Positions 10,935 to 22,750 are shown, numbered from the stretch's first letter. The stretch is DNA of 64,000 bases from Symbiodinium sp. CCMP2592 (GCA_905221615.1 CAJNDT010005556.1:2535519-2599518), one strand, 5' to 3'. Translations and numbers: made by a program. The notes: generated from the sequence alone by a model not told the origin.

Positions 10935-13900
10935 TGGAGATTCCCCCAACCCTCAACGAAAACACGGAGAAAGTCTCTCCAAGTCATTCAGCTGATTTCT
11001 AGCAGCGAGCTCCTCTACCTCTTGGTAAGTCTCCATCTCCTCTGACGATAAATGAAGGTAGCTCGCTGCTTCGTCATCCGCAAGAAATGAGCTTCTTTTC
11101 CCCAAAAGGGTAAGGAAGAGATCCCTTGGCACATCCTCTACCGCAGCATCTCAAAGGAGCAGAGAACCCTTCCAACTTCACGCGAAAAAAAGAACTCCGG
11201 CTGCCTCTCAGTCGACAAGAAGAGAGAGGAGCTCCTTGTCGTCTCCTCTTCCTCTTCAAGGGATAGAAGAGAGATAGTTTCAAGAAGTGAGGACTGAGCT
11301 GTCTCAATCTTCAAAAGAAGAGTCTGATCCTCCCCCTAGCCTTCAACAAGACATGAGCAGCCCTCTACCCCATCCTCTGAATTAGCTTCCAAAAAACTCC
11401 TCTGCCTCATCCTCGACAAGAAGAGACTGAGAGCAATCGCAAGAAGAGACCTCCGTTCTTTCCTGATAAGGGGAGGGGATCCTGATTATTTCCGTGTTTT
11501 AAAAACGGAAGAGAGCATACACTCAAGAAGAAAGGGTGGAGCTCCCCCCAACTCAAGAAGAAAGGGTGGAGCTCCCCCAATTTTCAAATAGAGACATCTG
11601 GTCGTCCCTCAGCATTTAAAAGGAAAAGACCTCATGCTCCAAAACAAGAAGAGAGTCCCCAGGATATTCGTGGCAACAGAAGAGAGCATCCTTCTTACCT
11701 CTTGGTATGTCGCCTTTTCGTCTTAAGAAGATAGAAGAGACCTCGCTCCTAGCAAGAAAGGACAGAGCTCCCCTAGCTTCCAAAAAGAAAGATTGTCTAC
11801 CTCATCCTCCACAAGAAATCACTGAGAGCTTCCTCCCATCATCTCCTCTGACGATAAATGAAGGGAGCTCGCTGCTTCGTCATCCGCAAGAAATGAGCTT
11901 CTTTTCCCCAAAAGGGTAAGGAAATCCCTTGGCACATCCTCTACCGCGGAGCAGAGAACCCTTCCAACGTCACGAGAAAAAAAGAACTCCGGCTGCCTCT
12001 CAGTCGACAAGAAGAGAGAGGAGCTGCTTGTCGTCCCCTCTTCCTCCTCAAGGGATAGAAGAGAGATAGCTTTCAAGAAGTGAGGACTGAGCTTCTCAAT
12101 CTTCAAAAGAAGAGTCTGATCCTCCCCTTAGCCTTCAATAAGACATGAGCAGCCCTCTACCCCATCCTCTGAATTAGCTTCCAAAAAAATCCTCTGCCTC
12201 ATCCTCGGCAAGAAGAGACTGAGAGCTTCCTCCAAACTAATGGGACAAAAGAAAGCGCCCTCTCAACAAAGCAAACAGGCCGCTCCAACTTCACGAGAAA
12301 GAAGAGGGCTCCGTTTACCCCTCGGCAAGAAGAGACCTCCTTTCTTTCTTGAAAAGGGGAGGACACTCAAGAAGAAAGGGTGGAGCTCCCCCAATTTTCA
12401 AGTAGAGACATCTTTTCATCCCTCAGCATTTAAAAGGAAAAGACCTCATGCTCCAAAACAAGAAGAGAGTTCCCAGGATATTCGTGGCAACAAAAGAGAG
12501 CATCCTTCTTACCTCTTGGTATGTCGCCTTTTCGTCTTAAGGAGATTGAAGAGACCTCGCTCCTAGCAAGAAAGGACAGAGCTCCCCTAGCTTCCAAAAA
12601 GAAAGATTGTCTGCCTCATCCTCCACAAGAAATCACTGAGAGCTTCCTCCCATCATCTCCTCTGACGATAAAATGAAGGGAGCTCGCTGCTTCGTCATCC
12701 GCAAGAAATGAGCTTCTTTTCTCCAAAAGGGTAAGGAAGAGATCCCTTGGCACATCCTCTACGGCAGCATCTCAAAGGAGCAGAGAACCCTTCCAACGTC
12801 ACGAGAAAAAAAGAACTCCGGCTGCCTCTCAGTCGACAAGAAGAGAGAGGAGCCCCTTGTCGTCCCCTCTTCCTCCTCAAGGGATAGAAGAGAGATAGCT
12901 TTCAAGAAGTGAGGACTGAGCTTCTCAATCTTCAAAAGAAGAGTCTGATCCTCCCTTAGCCTTCAATAAGACATGAGCAGCCCTCTACTCCAAAAACTCA
13001 TCCTCGACAAGAAGAGATTGAGAGCAATCTAAGGCGGCAGAAGAAAGCGCCATCTCAACAAAGCAAACAGGCCGCTCCAACTGCACGAGAAAGAAGAGGG
13101 CTCCGTTTACCCCTCGGCAAGAAGAGACCTCCTTTCTTTCTTGACAAGGGGAGGACGCTCAAGAAGAAAGGGTGGAGCTCCCCCAATTTTCAAGTAGAGA
13201 CATCTGGTCATCCCTCAGCATTTAAAAGGAAAAGACCTCAAGCCCAAAACAAGAAGAGAGTCTCCAGGTGATTTGTGGCAACAGAAGAGAGCATCCTTCT
13301 AGCAGAGAGCCTTTTTACCTCTTGGTATGTCGCCTTTTCGTCTTAAGAAGATTGAAGAGACCTCGCTCCTAGCAAGAAAGGACAGAGCTCCCCTAGCTTC
13401 CAAAAAGAAAGATTTTCTACCTCATCCTCCACAAGAAATCACTGAGTGCTTCCTCCCATGTAATGAGACGCAAGAGAGCTTCATCTCAGCCCAGCAGACA
13501 GGCCTCTCCAAGTTCACGAGAATTCAAAGGTCTCCGTTTACCCATCGGTCGGAAAGAAAATAACTCCTTTCTCTCTTCATAAGGGGTTGAATCTTGAGCA
13601 TTTCTTTTACCTTTTCAAAAGATGGAGAACAGCATACGCACAAGAAGAAGAAACCTCCTTTCTCTCTTGGCAGTGGAAAGAGATCCTGATTACTTCCCTT
13701 ACCTTTTCAAAAGATGGAAAAGGGCATACGCTCAAGAAGAAAGGGCGGAGATGCCCCCACCCCTCAACGAAACCACGGAGAGAGTCCCTCCAAGTCATTC
13801 AGCTGATTTCGAGCAGCGAGCTCCTCCCTCTCTTGGTAGGTCTCCATCTCCTCTGCAGAGAATTGAAGGGAGCTCGCTTCTAGTCGAAGAAGACAAGGCT

Positions 13901-16240
13901 CAACGCATCTCCAGTTTCAAAAAGAACTGCGGCTGCCTCTTAGTCGACAAGAAGAGAGAGGAGCTCCTTGTCGTCCCCTCTTCCTCTTCAAGGGATAGAA
14001 GAGGGATAGCTTTCAAGAAGTGAGGACAGAGCTCGCTCAATCTTCAGAAGAAGAGTCTGATCCTCCCCTCATCCTTCAACAAGACATGAGCAGCCCTCTA
14101 CCCCATGCTCTGAATTAGCTTTCAAAAAGACAAATCCTCTGCCTCATCCTCGACAAGAAGAGACTGAGAGCTTCCTCCAAACTAATGGGACAAAAGAAAG
14201 CGCCATCTCAACAAAGCAAACAGGCCGCTCCAATTTCATGAGAAAGAAGAGGGCACCGTTTACCCTTCGGCAAGAAGAGACCTCCTTTCTTTCCTGATAT
14301 GGGGAGGGGATCCTGATTATTTCCGTCGCCGTTTTAAAAATGGAAGAGAGCATACACTCAAGAAGAAAGGGTGGAGCTCCCCCCAACTCAAGAAGAAAGG
14401 GTGGAGCTCCCCCCAATTTTCAAACAGAGACATCTGGTCGTCCCTCAGCCTTCAAAGGGAAATGACCTCATGCTCCAAAACAAGAAGAGAGTCTCCAGGA
14501 TATTCGTGGCAACAGAAGAGAGCATCCTTCTAGCAGAGAGCCTTTTTACCTCTTGGTATGTCGCCTTTTCGTCTTAAGAAGATTGAAGAGACCTCGCTCC
14601 TAGCAACAAAGACAGAGCTCCCATAGCTTCCAAAAAGAAAGATTTTCTACCTCATCCTCCACAAGAAATCACTGAGAGCTTCCTCCCATGTAATGAGACG
14701 CAAGAGAGCTTCATCTCAGCCCAGCAGACAGGCCCCTCCAAGTTCACGAGAATTCAAAGGTCTCCGTTTACCCATCGGTCGGAAAGAAGATAACTCCTTT
14801 CTCTCTTCATAAGGGGTTGGATCTTGAGCATTTCTTTTACCTTTTCAAAAGATGGAGAACAGCATACGCACAAGAAGAAGAAACCTCCTTTCTCTCTTGG
14901 CAGTGGAAAGAGATCCTGATTACTGCCCTTACCTTCTCAAAAGATGGAAAACAGCATACGCACAAGAAGAAGAAACCTCCTTTCTCTCTTGGCAGTGGAA
15001 AGAGATCCTGTTATTTTCTTGACGCTCAAGAAGAAACGGTAGGGATTCCCCCAACCCTCAACGAAAACACGGAGAGAGTCCCTCCAAGTCATTCGGCTGA
15101 TTTCTAGCAGCGAGCTCCTCCCTCTCTTGGTAGGTCTCCATCTCCTCTGAAGAGAATCGAAGGGAGCTCGCTTCTAGTCGAAGAAGACAGGGCTCAAAGC
15201 ATCTCCAGTTTCAAAAAGAACTGCGGCTGCCTCTTAGTCGACAAGAAGAGAGAGGAGCTCCTTGTCGTCCCCTCTTCCTCCTCAAGGGATAGAACAGAGA
15301 TAGCTCTCAAGAAGTGAGGACAGAGCTCTCTCAATCGACAAAAGAAGAGTCCGATCCTCCCCTCAGCCTTCAATAAGACATGAGCAGCCCTCTTCCCACC
15401 CTCTGAATCAAGAAAGAAACCCTTCTAACTTCTCCATGTTGCCACCACTTCCTCTCCAAGGGATAGAAGAGAGATATCTCTCAAGAGGTGAGGACAGAGC
15501 GTTCTCATTCCTAGTTATTCTTGGCAAGAGCAGATTTCCCTAGAGGAGATTTCTTATACCTTCCTCAGTCGCCAGCCTTCAAAAGAAAAGACCTCATGCT
15601 CCAAAGCAAGAAAACAGTCCCCAAAGGTTGTTCGTGGCAAAAGAACAACGCATCACGAGAAAGAAGGGAGCTCCGACTGCCTCTCTGGCGATAAGAAGAA
15701 AACTTCTTTCTCTGTTCGTCAGGAGCGACAGCTCCTGAACATCTCCTCCTCGAGAAAAAAACTTGGAAGGGAGCGTACGATCAGGAAGGAAGGATAGAGC
15801 TTTTCCAAATTTCAATCCTTGACAAGAGAATGGCCGGTCCTCCCCGTGGCCTTCAAAACGAGACGAGAAGCCCAAGCCCTCTACCTTACCCTGCTGTGAA
15901 GCAGGAAGAGAGCTCACTCCAAGTTATTCTTGGTAAGCGACGAGAGCTTTATTTCAGCAGAGAGAGCCTTTACCTCTTGGTAAGTCGCTTTTATCTTAAG
16001 AAGATTGAAGAGACTTCGCTCCTAGCAAGAGAAGCCAGGGCTCCCCTTGCTTCCAAAAAGAAAAGTCTTCTACTTCATCCTCCACAAGAAATGATTGAGA
16101 GCTTCCTCCCATGTAATGAGACGGGAGAGAGGTCCATCTCAGCACAGCAGACAGGCCCCTTCAACTTCACGAAAGACAAGAGAGCTCCATCTACCCCTGC
16201 GTCGGCAAGATTTTTTTTCCTTGAAGTTCTGCAAAAAACA
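10935..16240 (+). repeat. Cryptically repetitive AAGAAGAG/GAGCTC block, copy 2
   Basis: Counterpart of 2,380-7,685. The 22-nt boxes recur at 11,003, 13,303, 13,814, 14,534, 15,108 and 15,958, each directly followed by GTAAGT, GTATGT or GTAGGT. All six keep the 22-nt length, and the preceding AG is kept even where TTTCTAG has become TTTCGAG (13,814). Confidence 0.85.
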
Positions 16241-16244
16241 CAGA

Positions 16245-16615
16245 GAAAATCACAGATCACAAGGGTGTCGCCCCAAGATTTGTACAGACTCAGATCCCAA
16301 AAACCCAGATCGCAAGGGGTGTCCCCCTAAGGGTTCGTTGAAACAACAAGTTCCAAAACAATAAATCGCAAGGGGTGTCTCCCTAAAGCTTTTTATAACA
16401 AAAGAATTCCAACACCACAAATCGCAAGCGGTGTCCCCCCCAAGGTTTTGTAAGAACTCAGATCCCGAAATCACAGATCGCAAGGGGTGTCTCCCCAAGG
16501 TTTTGTGAAAACTCAGAACCGAAAACCACAGATCGCAAGTGGTGTCCCCCTAAAGGTTGTTATAACAAATAAGTTCCAAAATCACAAATCGCAAGGGGTG
16601 TCCTCCTAATCCCTG
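16245..16615. repeat. ~56-bp tandem array, copy 2
   Basis: Same seven-unit array as 7,690-8,060 with only a few base changes, so the units move as a block with the macrosatellite. Confidence 0.85.
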
Positions 16616-16666
16616 CGAGCCGCGACCGAGCAGAAAGCCTGTAAATACCGCGTTAAAAACAACGGC

Positions 16667-16932
16667 CAGGGACCCCACACATCTCGCGCAAAATCTGGCG
16701 GAAGTGATCCGCCACCGAGCAAAAAGCTTGTAAATACCGCATTCAACAAAGGGCCAGGGATTTCACACATCTGTTGGCAAAATCTGGCGGAAGTGAGCAG
16801 TCGGTACTTCCGCCAGATTTTGCCAACAGATGTGCGAAATCCCTGGCCCTTTGTTTAATGCGGTATTTACGGGCTTTTTGCTCGGTGGCGGATCACTTCC
16901 GCCAGATTTTGCCCGCAGATGTGTGGGATCCC
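16667..16932. repeat. Large palindrome P2, copy 2
   Basis: Complete version of P2 that includes the 14 bp missing from unit 1. Confidence 0.85.
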
Positions 16933-17158
16933 TAGCCCTTGAAGTGGTGGGTGAGAGGGTGGTGGGAGGGTGTCTGGGAGGTAGCGTGGGCAGGAGGTGG
17001 AGGGAAGGTTGTGTAAGAACTCAGATCCCAAAATCATAGATCGCAAGTGGTGTCCCCCTAAGGTCTTGTGAAAACTCAGATCAGAAAACCACAGAGCGCA
17101 AGGGGTGTCCCCCTAATCCCTGCGAGCCGCGACCGAGCAGAAAGCCTGTAAATACCGC

Positions 17159-19584
17159 GTTAAAACAACGGCCAGGGATCCCACACATCTGCGGGCAAAA
17201 TCTGGCGGAAGTGATCCGCCACCGAGCAAAAAGCCTGTAAATACCGCATTAAACAAAGGGCCAGGGATTTCACACATCTGTTGGCAAAATCTGGCGGAGG
17301 TACCGACTGCTCACTTCCGCCAGATTTTGCCAACAGATGTGTGAAATCCCTGGCCCTTTGTTGAATGCGGTATTTACAGGCTTTTTGCTCGGTGGCGGAT
17401 CACTTCCGCCAGATTTTGCCCGCAGATGTGTGGGATCCCTAGCCCTTGAAGTGGTGGGTGAGAGGGTGGTGGGAGGGTTTAATTCCCGGCCCCAATTAAA
17501 TAATTTAAATAATTTAAATAGTTTAAATAATTTACATAATTTAAACAATTTAAATCCTGAGGGAGGGGGTGGGGCGGGCGGGTCCGGACCCCCCCGCGGG
17601 AATTAAATAATTTAAATACGGGCGAGGCCCCCGGATTTAAATTATTTAAATTATTTAATTCCCGGCCCCGCCCCTCCCCCAGACCCCCCTCCCCCAGGAT
17701 TTAAATTATTTAAATTATTTAAATTATTTAAATTATTTAAATTATTTAATTCCCGGCCCCAATTAAATAATTTAAATACGGGGGAGGCCCCCGGATTTAA
17801 ATTATTTAAATTATTTAATTCCCGGCCCCAATTAAATAATTTAAATACGGGCGAGGCCTCCGGATTTAAATTATTTAAATTATTTAATTCCCGGCCCCAA
17901 TTAAATAATTTAAATAATTTAAATAATTTAAATAATTTAAATAATTTAAATCCTGAGGGAGGGGGTCCGGGGCGGGCGGGTCCGGACCCCCCCGCGGGAA
18001 TTAAATAATTTAAATACGGGCGAGGCCCCCGGATTTAAATTATTTAAATTATTTAATTCCCGGCCCCGCCCCTCCCCCAGACCCCCCTCCCCCAGGATTT
18101 AAATTATTTAGATTATTTAAATTATTTAAATTATTTAAATTATTTAAATTATTTAATTCCCGGCCCCAATTAAATAATTTAAATACGGGGGAGGCCCCCG
18201 GATTTAAATTATTTAAATTATTTAATTCCCGGCCCCAATTAAATAATTTAAATACGGGCGAGGCCTCCGGATTTAAATTATATTAAATTATTTAATTCCC
18301 GGCCCCAATTAAATAATTTAAATAATTTAAATAATTTAAATAATTCAAATCCTGAGGGAGGGGGTCCGGGGCGGGCGGGTCCGGACCCCCCCGCGGGAAT
18401 TAAATAATTTAAATACGGGCGAGGCCCCCGGATTTAAATTATTTAATTCCCGGCCCCGCCCCTCCCCCAGACCCCCCTCCCCCAGGATTTAAATTATTTA
18501 AATTATTTAAATTATTTAAATTATTTAAATTATTTAATTCCCGGCCCCAATTAAATAATTTAAATACGGGGGAGGCCCCCGGATTTAAATTATTTAAATT
18601 ATTTAATTTCCGGCCCCAATTAAATAATTTAAATACGGGCGAGGTCTCAGGATTTAAATTATTTAAATTATTTCATTCCCGGCTCCAATTAAATAATTTA
18701 AATAATTTAAATAATTTAAATCCTGAGGGAGGGGGTCCGGGGCGGGCGGGTCCGGATTCCCCCCCGGGAATTAAACAATTTAAATACGGGCGAGGCCCCC
18801 GGATTTAAATTATTTAAATTATTTAATTCCCGGCCCCGCCCCTCCCCCAGACCCCCCTCTCCCAGGATTTAAATTATTTAAATTATTTAAATTATTTAAT
18901 TCCCGACCCCAGTTAAATAATTTAAATATGGGGGAGGTCCCCGGATTTAAATTATTTAAATTATTTAATTCCCGGCCCCAATTAAATAATTTAAATACGG
19001 GCGAGGCCTCCGGATTTAAATTATTCAAATTATTTAATTCCCGACCCCAATTAAATAATTTAAATAATTTAAATAATTTAAATCCTGAGGGAGGGGGTCC
19101 GGGGCGGGCGGGTCCGGACCCCCCCGCGGGAATTAAATAATTTAAATACGGGCGAGGCCCCCGTATTTAAATTATTTAAATTATTTAATTCCCGGCCCCG
19201 CCCCTCCCCCAGACCCCCCTCCCCCAGGATTTAAATTATTTAAATTATTTAAATTATTTAATTCCCGGCCCCGGCAGATTCCCCCAGATTTAAATTATTT
19301 AAATTATTTAATTCATGGCCCCGCCCCTCCCCGGACCCCCCTCCCCCAGGATTTAAATTATTTAAATTATTTAAATTATTTAAATTATTTAATTCCTGGC
19401 CCCAATTAAATAATTTAAATACGGGGGAGTCCCCCGGATTTAAATTATTTAATTCCCGGGGTCCAGGCGCGCTGGAACACCACATGGGGTCTATTTGGCA
19501 GCTGGCGCGTGGAGTCCTGCCAATACACACACATCCAGCTGCCAAATAGACCCGGTTTAAGCCACACTCGGGGGGGGGGGGGGG
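17159..19584. repeat. Macrosatellite unit 3, truncated
   Basis: Third copy, running through P1 (17,175-17,439), the AT/GC array and the start of the inverted-repeat block, then ending in a G run (19,570-19,584) where units 1 and 2 continue with TGGCCGGCTTAAATAG. Beyond it the sequence is unrelated, so this is the edge of the array. Confidence 0.93.
17478..19451. repeat. Higher-order AT/GC satellite array, copy 3 (expanded)
   Basis: Five GGGTCCGGAC-type landmarks (17,580, 17,978, 18,378, 18,748 and 19,110) instead of four, with more point changes (GGTCTCAGG, GGATTCCCCCC). The copy at the array edge is therefore longer and more diverged than the internal ones. Confidence 0.92.
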
Positions 19585-19693
19585 CTTTTGTAAACTAAGT
19601 AAGGGGCTTAGGGCTATAGCAAGGTTTCTAGCGAATGAAGGTTCATGGTGCAGGGCTACGGGTGAGGGGTGTTGCGTAGGGGTTGGGATGGTT

Positions 19694-19804
19694 ACCCAGA
19701 AGGTCCATGTATACTACTATTATGGAGTTGGGTCCCGAAAAGCCATCCTTATTATGGTTTTGGGGCACCTAATTCCATAATAGTAGTATGCATGGACCCC
19801 CTGG
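19694..19804. mobile_element. MITE family B
   Basis: Inverted ends CCCAGAAGGTCCATG and CATGGACCCCCTGG enclose ACTACTATTATGG and its complement. The centre carries the family signature CCATCCTTATTATGG. A 98-codon open frame starts inside its right end. Confidence 0.75.
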
Positions 19805-20084
19805 TTTATTAACGATATCTGAATGGAAGTATGCGGCGAAACCCTATTATAAATTGTTAAGGCCCCTGTGTTATGTTAGTAGGTTTTCGGGTGTGGGAGT
19901 CGGCTGGTTAGGGCTTGCGAGGATTTCTAGAGTCTCTGAAGGAGCCTACGAATGGTCCTTATACGAATTGGTGCCCTACGGCTCGGAGTATGGTCTTTGG
20001 GCTCAAAATAGCTTACACCACAGTGTGAGTCCTCTCGAACTGATACCCTGTACTCCTATAATCACCCGAAGACAAACCCCCTAG
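19788..20084 (+). CDS. Doubtful 98-codon open frame
   Basis: The ATG lies in the right arm of a family B element, and the frame then continues through unique sequence to a TAG. I recognise no domain. The later part (YEWSLYELVPYGSEYGLW) looks protein-like, but third-position bases show no clear bias. Most likely a chance frame or a fragment of an old gene. Confidence 0.15.
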   Translation: MHGPPGLLTISEWKYAAKPYYKLLRPLCYVSRFSGVGVGWLGLARISRVSEGAYEWSLYELVPYGSEYGLWAQNSLHHSVSPLELIPCTPIITRRQTP

Positions 20085-20794
20085 GTCGCCCAGTCGCACC
20101 ACAGGAAGGATTATGGTTTAGGGTTCTCCCCGCCCTTCCGACAAAACCTCATTGGTAGTAGTTCGAGTGCTTGGGAGGGGGGGAGCCAGACGCATTCTTC
20201 CCTACCAAAAGCAGAGTCACAGACCGTTAAACCCTCTATTCCGAATAAGACTAAATTAACTAAGCCTTAAATCTTTCTACCTTCGATGACTAATAAACTG
20301 GTTCGACGAAATGACGAAGCTGGACCTAACCGTAAACCCCTAAACCTTCAGTGAGCGCAAAACCCGCAAACCTTTAAACATCACGACCCCCAACTTTGAA
20401 ATGGGCGGAAAAACTGGTCCCTTAACCCGTACTCGCTAAGCCCTGAATCATGAAACTACGAAACTTTAGACCCAATGGACTGAACGAAACAATGAGCTCC
20501 GGAAGCTTACCCTAGAAGCCCAGTTAACCGTGTTATATAATGGAATAGCGTTACTGGTCCGTAAACCCTATACAACCCTTCACCCTAAACCCTAAACCTC
20601 ACGCCTAAGAAACCGAAAAACATCAAACACAAAAAGCAGGCTCCCAAGCCCTAAACCTCTTAAGCCTTAACCCTAGAACCCCAAACCCTAAAGCTTATGC
20701 ACCGCAATATGCCCCAACAGCCCAACACTCTCCGAACCGAGGCAAGGAACTCTTCCGCTGGAGCCTGTGGAGGAGGCTGTGCCGTTTCGAGAAG
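20085..20794. other. Unique DNA with scattered CCCTAAA motifs
   Basis: No gene or repeat family seen. The strand carries isolated CCCTAAAC words, increasingly frequent toward 20,590, just before an opposite-orientation TTTAGGG tract. Confidence 0.5.
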
Positions 20795-20990
20795 TATTAG
20801 GGGTTTTAGGGGTTTAGGGTTTAGGGTCTTTAGGGTTTAGGGATTTTAGGGGTTTAGGGTTCAGGGTCTTTAGGGTTTAGGGATTAGGGGGTTTAGGGTT
20901 TAGGGTCTTTAGGGTTTAGGATCTTTAGGGTTTAGGGTTTCGGGGTTTTAGGGTTTGGGGATTAGGGGCTTGAGGGTTTAGGGGTTCAGG
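20795..20990 (+). repeat. Interstitial telomere-like tract
   Basis: Degenerate TTTAGGG repeats (GGGTTTAGGGTCTTTAGGG and similar), the longest such tract in the left half of the window. The CCCTAAA-rich DNA just upstream gives a loose head-to-head arrangement. Confidence 0.85.
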
Positions 20991-21027
20991 GGGTGTCGCG
21001 GACCTGGGGTTCGGGGCTGAGTTTAGG

Positions 21028-21131
21028 GTTTACCGATGGGCTCCATTGTAGTTCCTTTGGGGGTTACCTCATAGGATCCTTAATCTATAATTGGTTAAAC
21101 CAACAAAAGGAACTACAATGGAGACCTGTAG
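21028..21131. mobile_element. MITE family P
   Basis: Inverted ends CTCCATTGTAGTTCCTTT and its complement AAAGGAACTACAATGGAG enclose the signature ATAGGATCCTTAATC. Other copies are at 53,909 (right end lost) and 56,668. Confidence 0.75.
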
Positions 21132-21263
21132 GTATGGTTCAGCTGAATCGCAAAGGCAGGTAAAAGGGCGTGTAGAATTGTTTTTTACTTGTAACTTTAA
21201 GAGCTATAGACTCGTTTTAGCATTATTTCGTCCAGCGATCCCATCATTTAGATATCGAGAGTT

Positions 21264-21377
21264 AACCCAGAGGCTCCACACATAGTACCATTATGGAGTT
21301 GGCTCCCTAAAACCAGAATAAGAATGGTCTTTTGGGATCTAATTCCATCATGGTAGTATATCTGGAGCCTCTAGGTT
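21264..21377. mobile_element. MITE family B
   Basis: Ends CCCAGAGGCTCCA and TGGAGCCTCTAGG are flanked by TTAA on both sides. The host sequence GATATCGAGAGTTAACC occurs left of the element and again at ~21,399, so the locus also contains a local duplication. Confidence 0.75.
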
Positions 21378-21511
21378 AAGTTGCTATACCCCCAAACGTA
21401 GATATCGAGAGTTAACCTAGACCCCCCAAACGTAGGTAAAATAATGGCTCAAATCCTATAAAAGGCCTGTATTTTACATACTTTTGGGGTCCAGGAAGTT
21501 GCTATACCCCC

Positions 21512-22090
21512 GAGGTCTTGGGGCGGCCAGTGGGCTTTCGACCGAAGCCTCCGCCAGCTTCGGTTCCGACGGAGTCGGAGCCGTCGGTCTCAACACATGT
21601 CCCGGCTTTGGCATCGCGAAACAAGCTGCCTAGTATAGGGGCCTAAATAATTACCAATACTATTTGGGGCGTCCTTATTATAACTATAATAAGGAGCCAC
21701 CAGAATAGTATAGGTACTTAATAAGGCCCCTGTGTTAGGGCACTGCTTGTCCGCAACATGGAGCCGAACGAGCCCAGCAAAAAAGCCAGGATGGATTTGG
21801 ATGATGGGTCGCAGACTGTCATCGTCAAGGTTATGCCTGTCCCCGTCAAGGCTAGACTAGACCTCTCATAAAGGAGCAGGCTGCGAAGCCCCCTGAGGGA
21901 GCAGGCGGGAAACACGAAAACAACAATGGGCTTGTGTTGCTACGGAAACTTCCGGTTGTTGTTGGCTTTGAACAGTGGTAGCAAGGGAACCCTACTGCAT
22001 GATGGGCACCGTTGGAAACCATCCGAAGATGACTTGAAGCTTGAAAGCAGAAGCAGACAACAACAGGGTTTTATACCCCTAACCCCCGAA
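21512..22090 (+). pseudogene. Decayed coding island split by a MITE
   Basis: Three adjacent stretches read like one protein: 21,512-21,635 (contains VGFRPKPPPASVPTESEPS), 21,735-21,862 (ALLVRNMEPNEPSKKARMDL, with a possible ATG at 21,758) and, after frame changes, about 21,860-21,955 (KPPEGAGGKHENNNGLVLLR) and 21,990-22,090 (LLHDGHRWKPSEDD). The first two are rich in G/C at third positions (about 65-70%). They are separated by a family L element of 99 bp including one target copy; removing it joins them in frame (CCT AGT ATT AGG GCA). No domain recognised. A short piece between MITEs G and A (22,488-22,577, GATAPERPYAGLWSLPPW) may belong to the same ruin. Confidence 0.35.
21636..21732. mobile_element. 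MITE family L inside coding island
   Basis: Ends TAGGGGCCTAAATAATTACC and its approximate complement GGTACTTAATAAGGCCCCTG. The left flank is TA and the right flank TG, an apparent mutated TA duplication. It contains stops, so it inactivates the frame unless removed. Confidence 0.75.
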
Positions 22091-22134
22091 AGCCCCAAAG
22101 CCCAAAACCAACCCTAAACCCCTAAAACGGGTTC

Positions 22135-22238
22135 CCAGAGACTCCAATATCCTTTAATTAAGGAATATTCCTTAAATCATATTAGGGATCCTACTATAAC
22201 TTAAGGCATATTCCTTAATTAAGGTATATTGGAGTCCC
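22135..22238. mobile_element. MITE family J
   Basis: Ends CCCAGAGACTCCAATA and TATTGGAGTC, with inner arms TTAATTAAGGAATATTCCTT and AAGGCATATTCCTTAATTAA. The centre is ATATTAGGGATCCTACTAT. Confidence 0.75.
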
Positions 22239-22396
22239 CTAAACCCTAAACCCTATATAGATGCCTTATCGATCTGGATTTAGGGAAGCCCGAAGTCGAA
22301 GAAAGCCTTTCCTTGGAGGGGAAGGGCACCTAGTATAGGGCTCCTTAAAGGGATCTATAGGGTTCCTTAAGGGATCTATGGGGTTTAGGGTTTAGG

Positions 22397-22487
22397 GATA
22401 AGTAGAGTTATGAGTACCCTAAATGGAGTTACCCCAATTATAACCCTACTTATGGACGACTTACTAAGACCCCTGCCCCTCCAAGTC
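22397..22487. mobile_element. MITE family G, left end lost
   Basis: The right part ends CTTACTAAGACCCCTGCCCC. The left end is replaced by GGGATCTATAGGGTTCC direct repeats (22,338-22,396), a junction that also occurs at 61,407-61,462, so the composite has been copied. Confidence 0.65.
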
Positions 22488-22577
22488 GGAGCCAAAGCCG
22501 AGCCTCCAGGAGCCACTGCGCCCGAGCGGCCATACGCAGGCTTGTGGTCCCTTCCCCCATGGGTCCACCTGTCAAAT

Positions 22578-22750
22578 ACAGTTGATGATATAAATCCTGG
22601 GTTCCTTTAAAGAGTTCTATATGGATAGGGTCTATAGGGTTTAGGGTTGAGGGTTGATGATAAAAATCCTGCATTACCTTAAGGACTTTAAACTATGGGA
22701 ATTATGGTATATTCCTTATCATGGCTAATCAGGATTTATATCATCAACCG
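22578..22750. mobile_element. MITE family A, composite
   Basis: A 5-prime end (GTTGATGATATAAATCCTGG) is followed by GGATCTATAGGG-type repeats and then a complete inner copy (22,645-22,750) ending CAGGATTTATATCATCAACC. The same composite structure occurs at 34,301-34,500. Confidence 0.75.

Larger units (their letters stand above)
8593..17158. repeat. Macrosatellite unit 2 (~8.57 kb)
   Basis: Second full copy in direct orientation, with the same sub-block order as unit 1 and mostly single-base differences. The clearest difference is a replaced block near 11,420-11,600: unit 2 carries the CCTGATTATTTCCGTG variant that unit 1 has only near 5,750-5,860, where unit 1 itself has the GGGACAAAAGAAAGCGCC variant (2,870-3,050). 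Confidence 0.95.
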
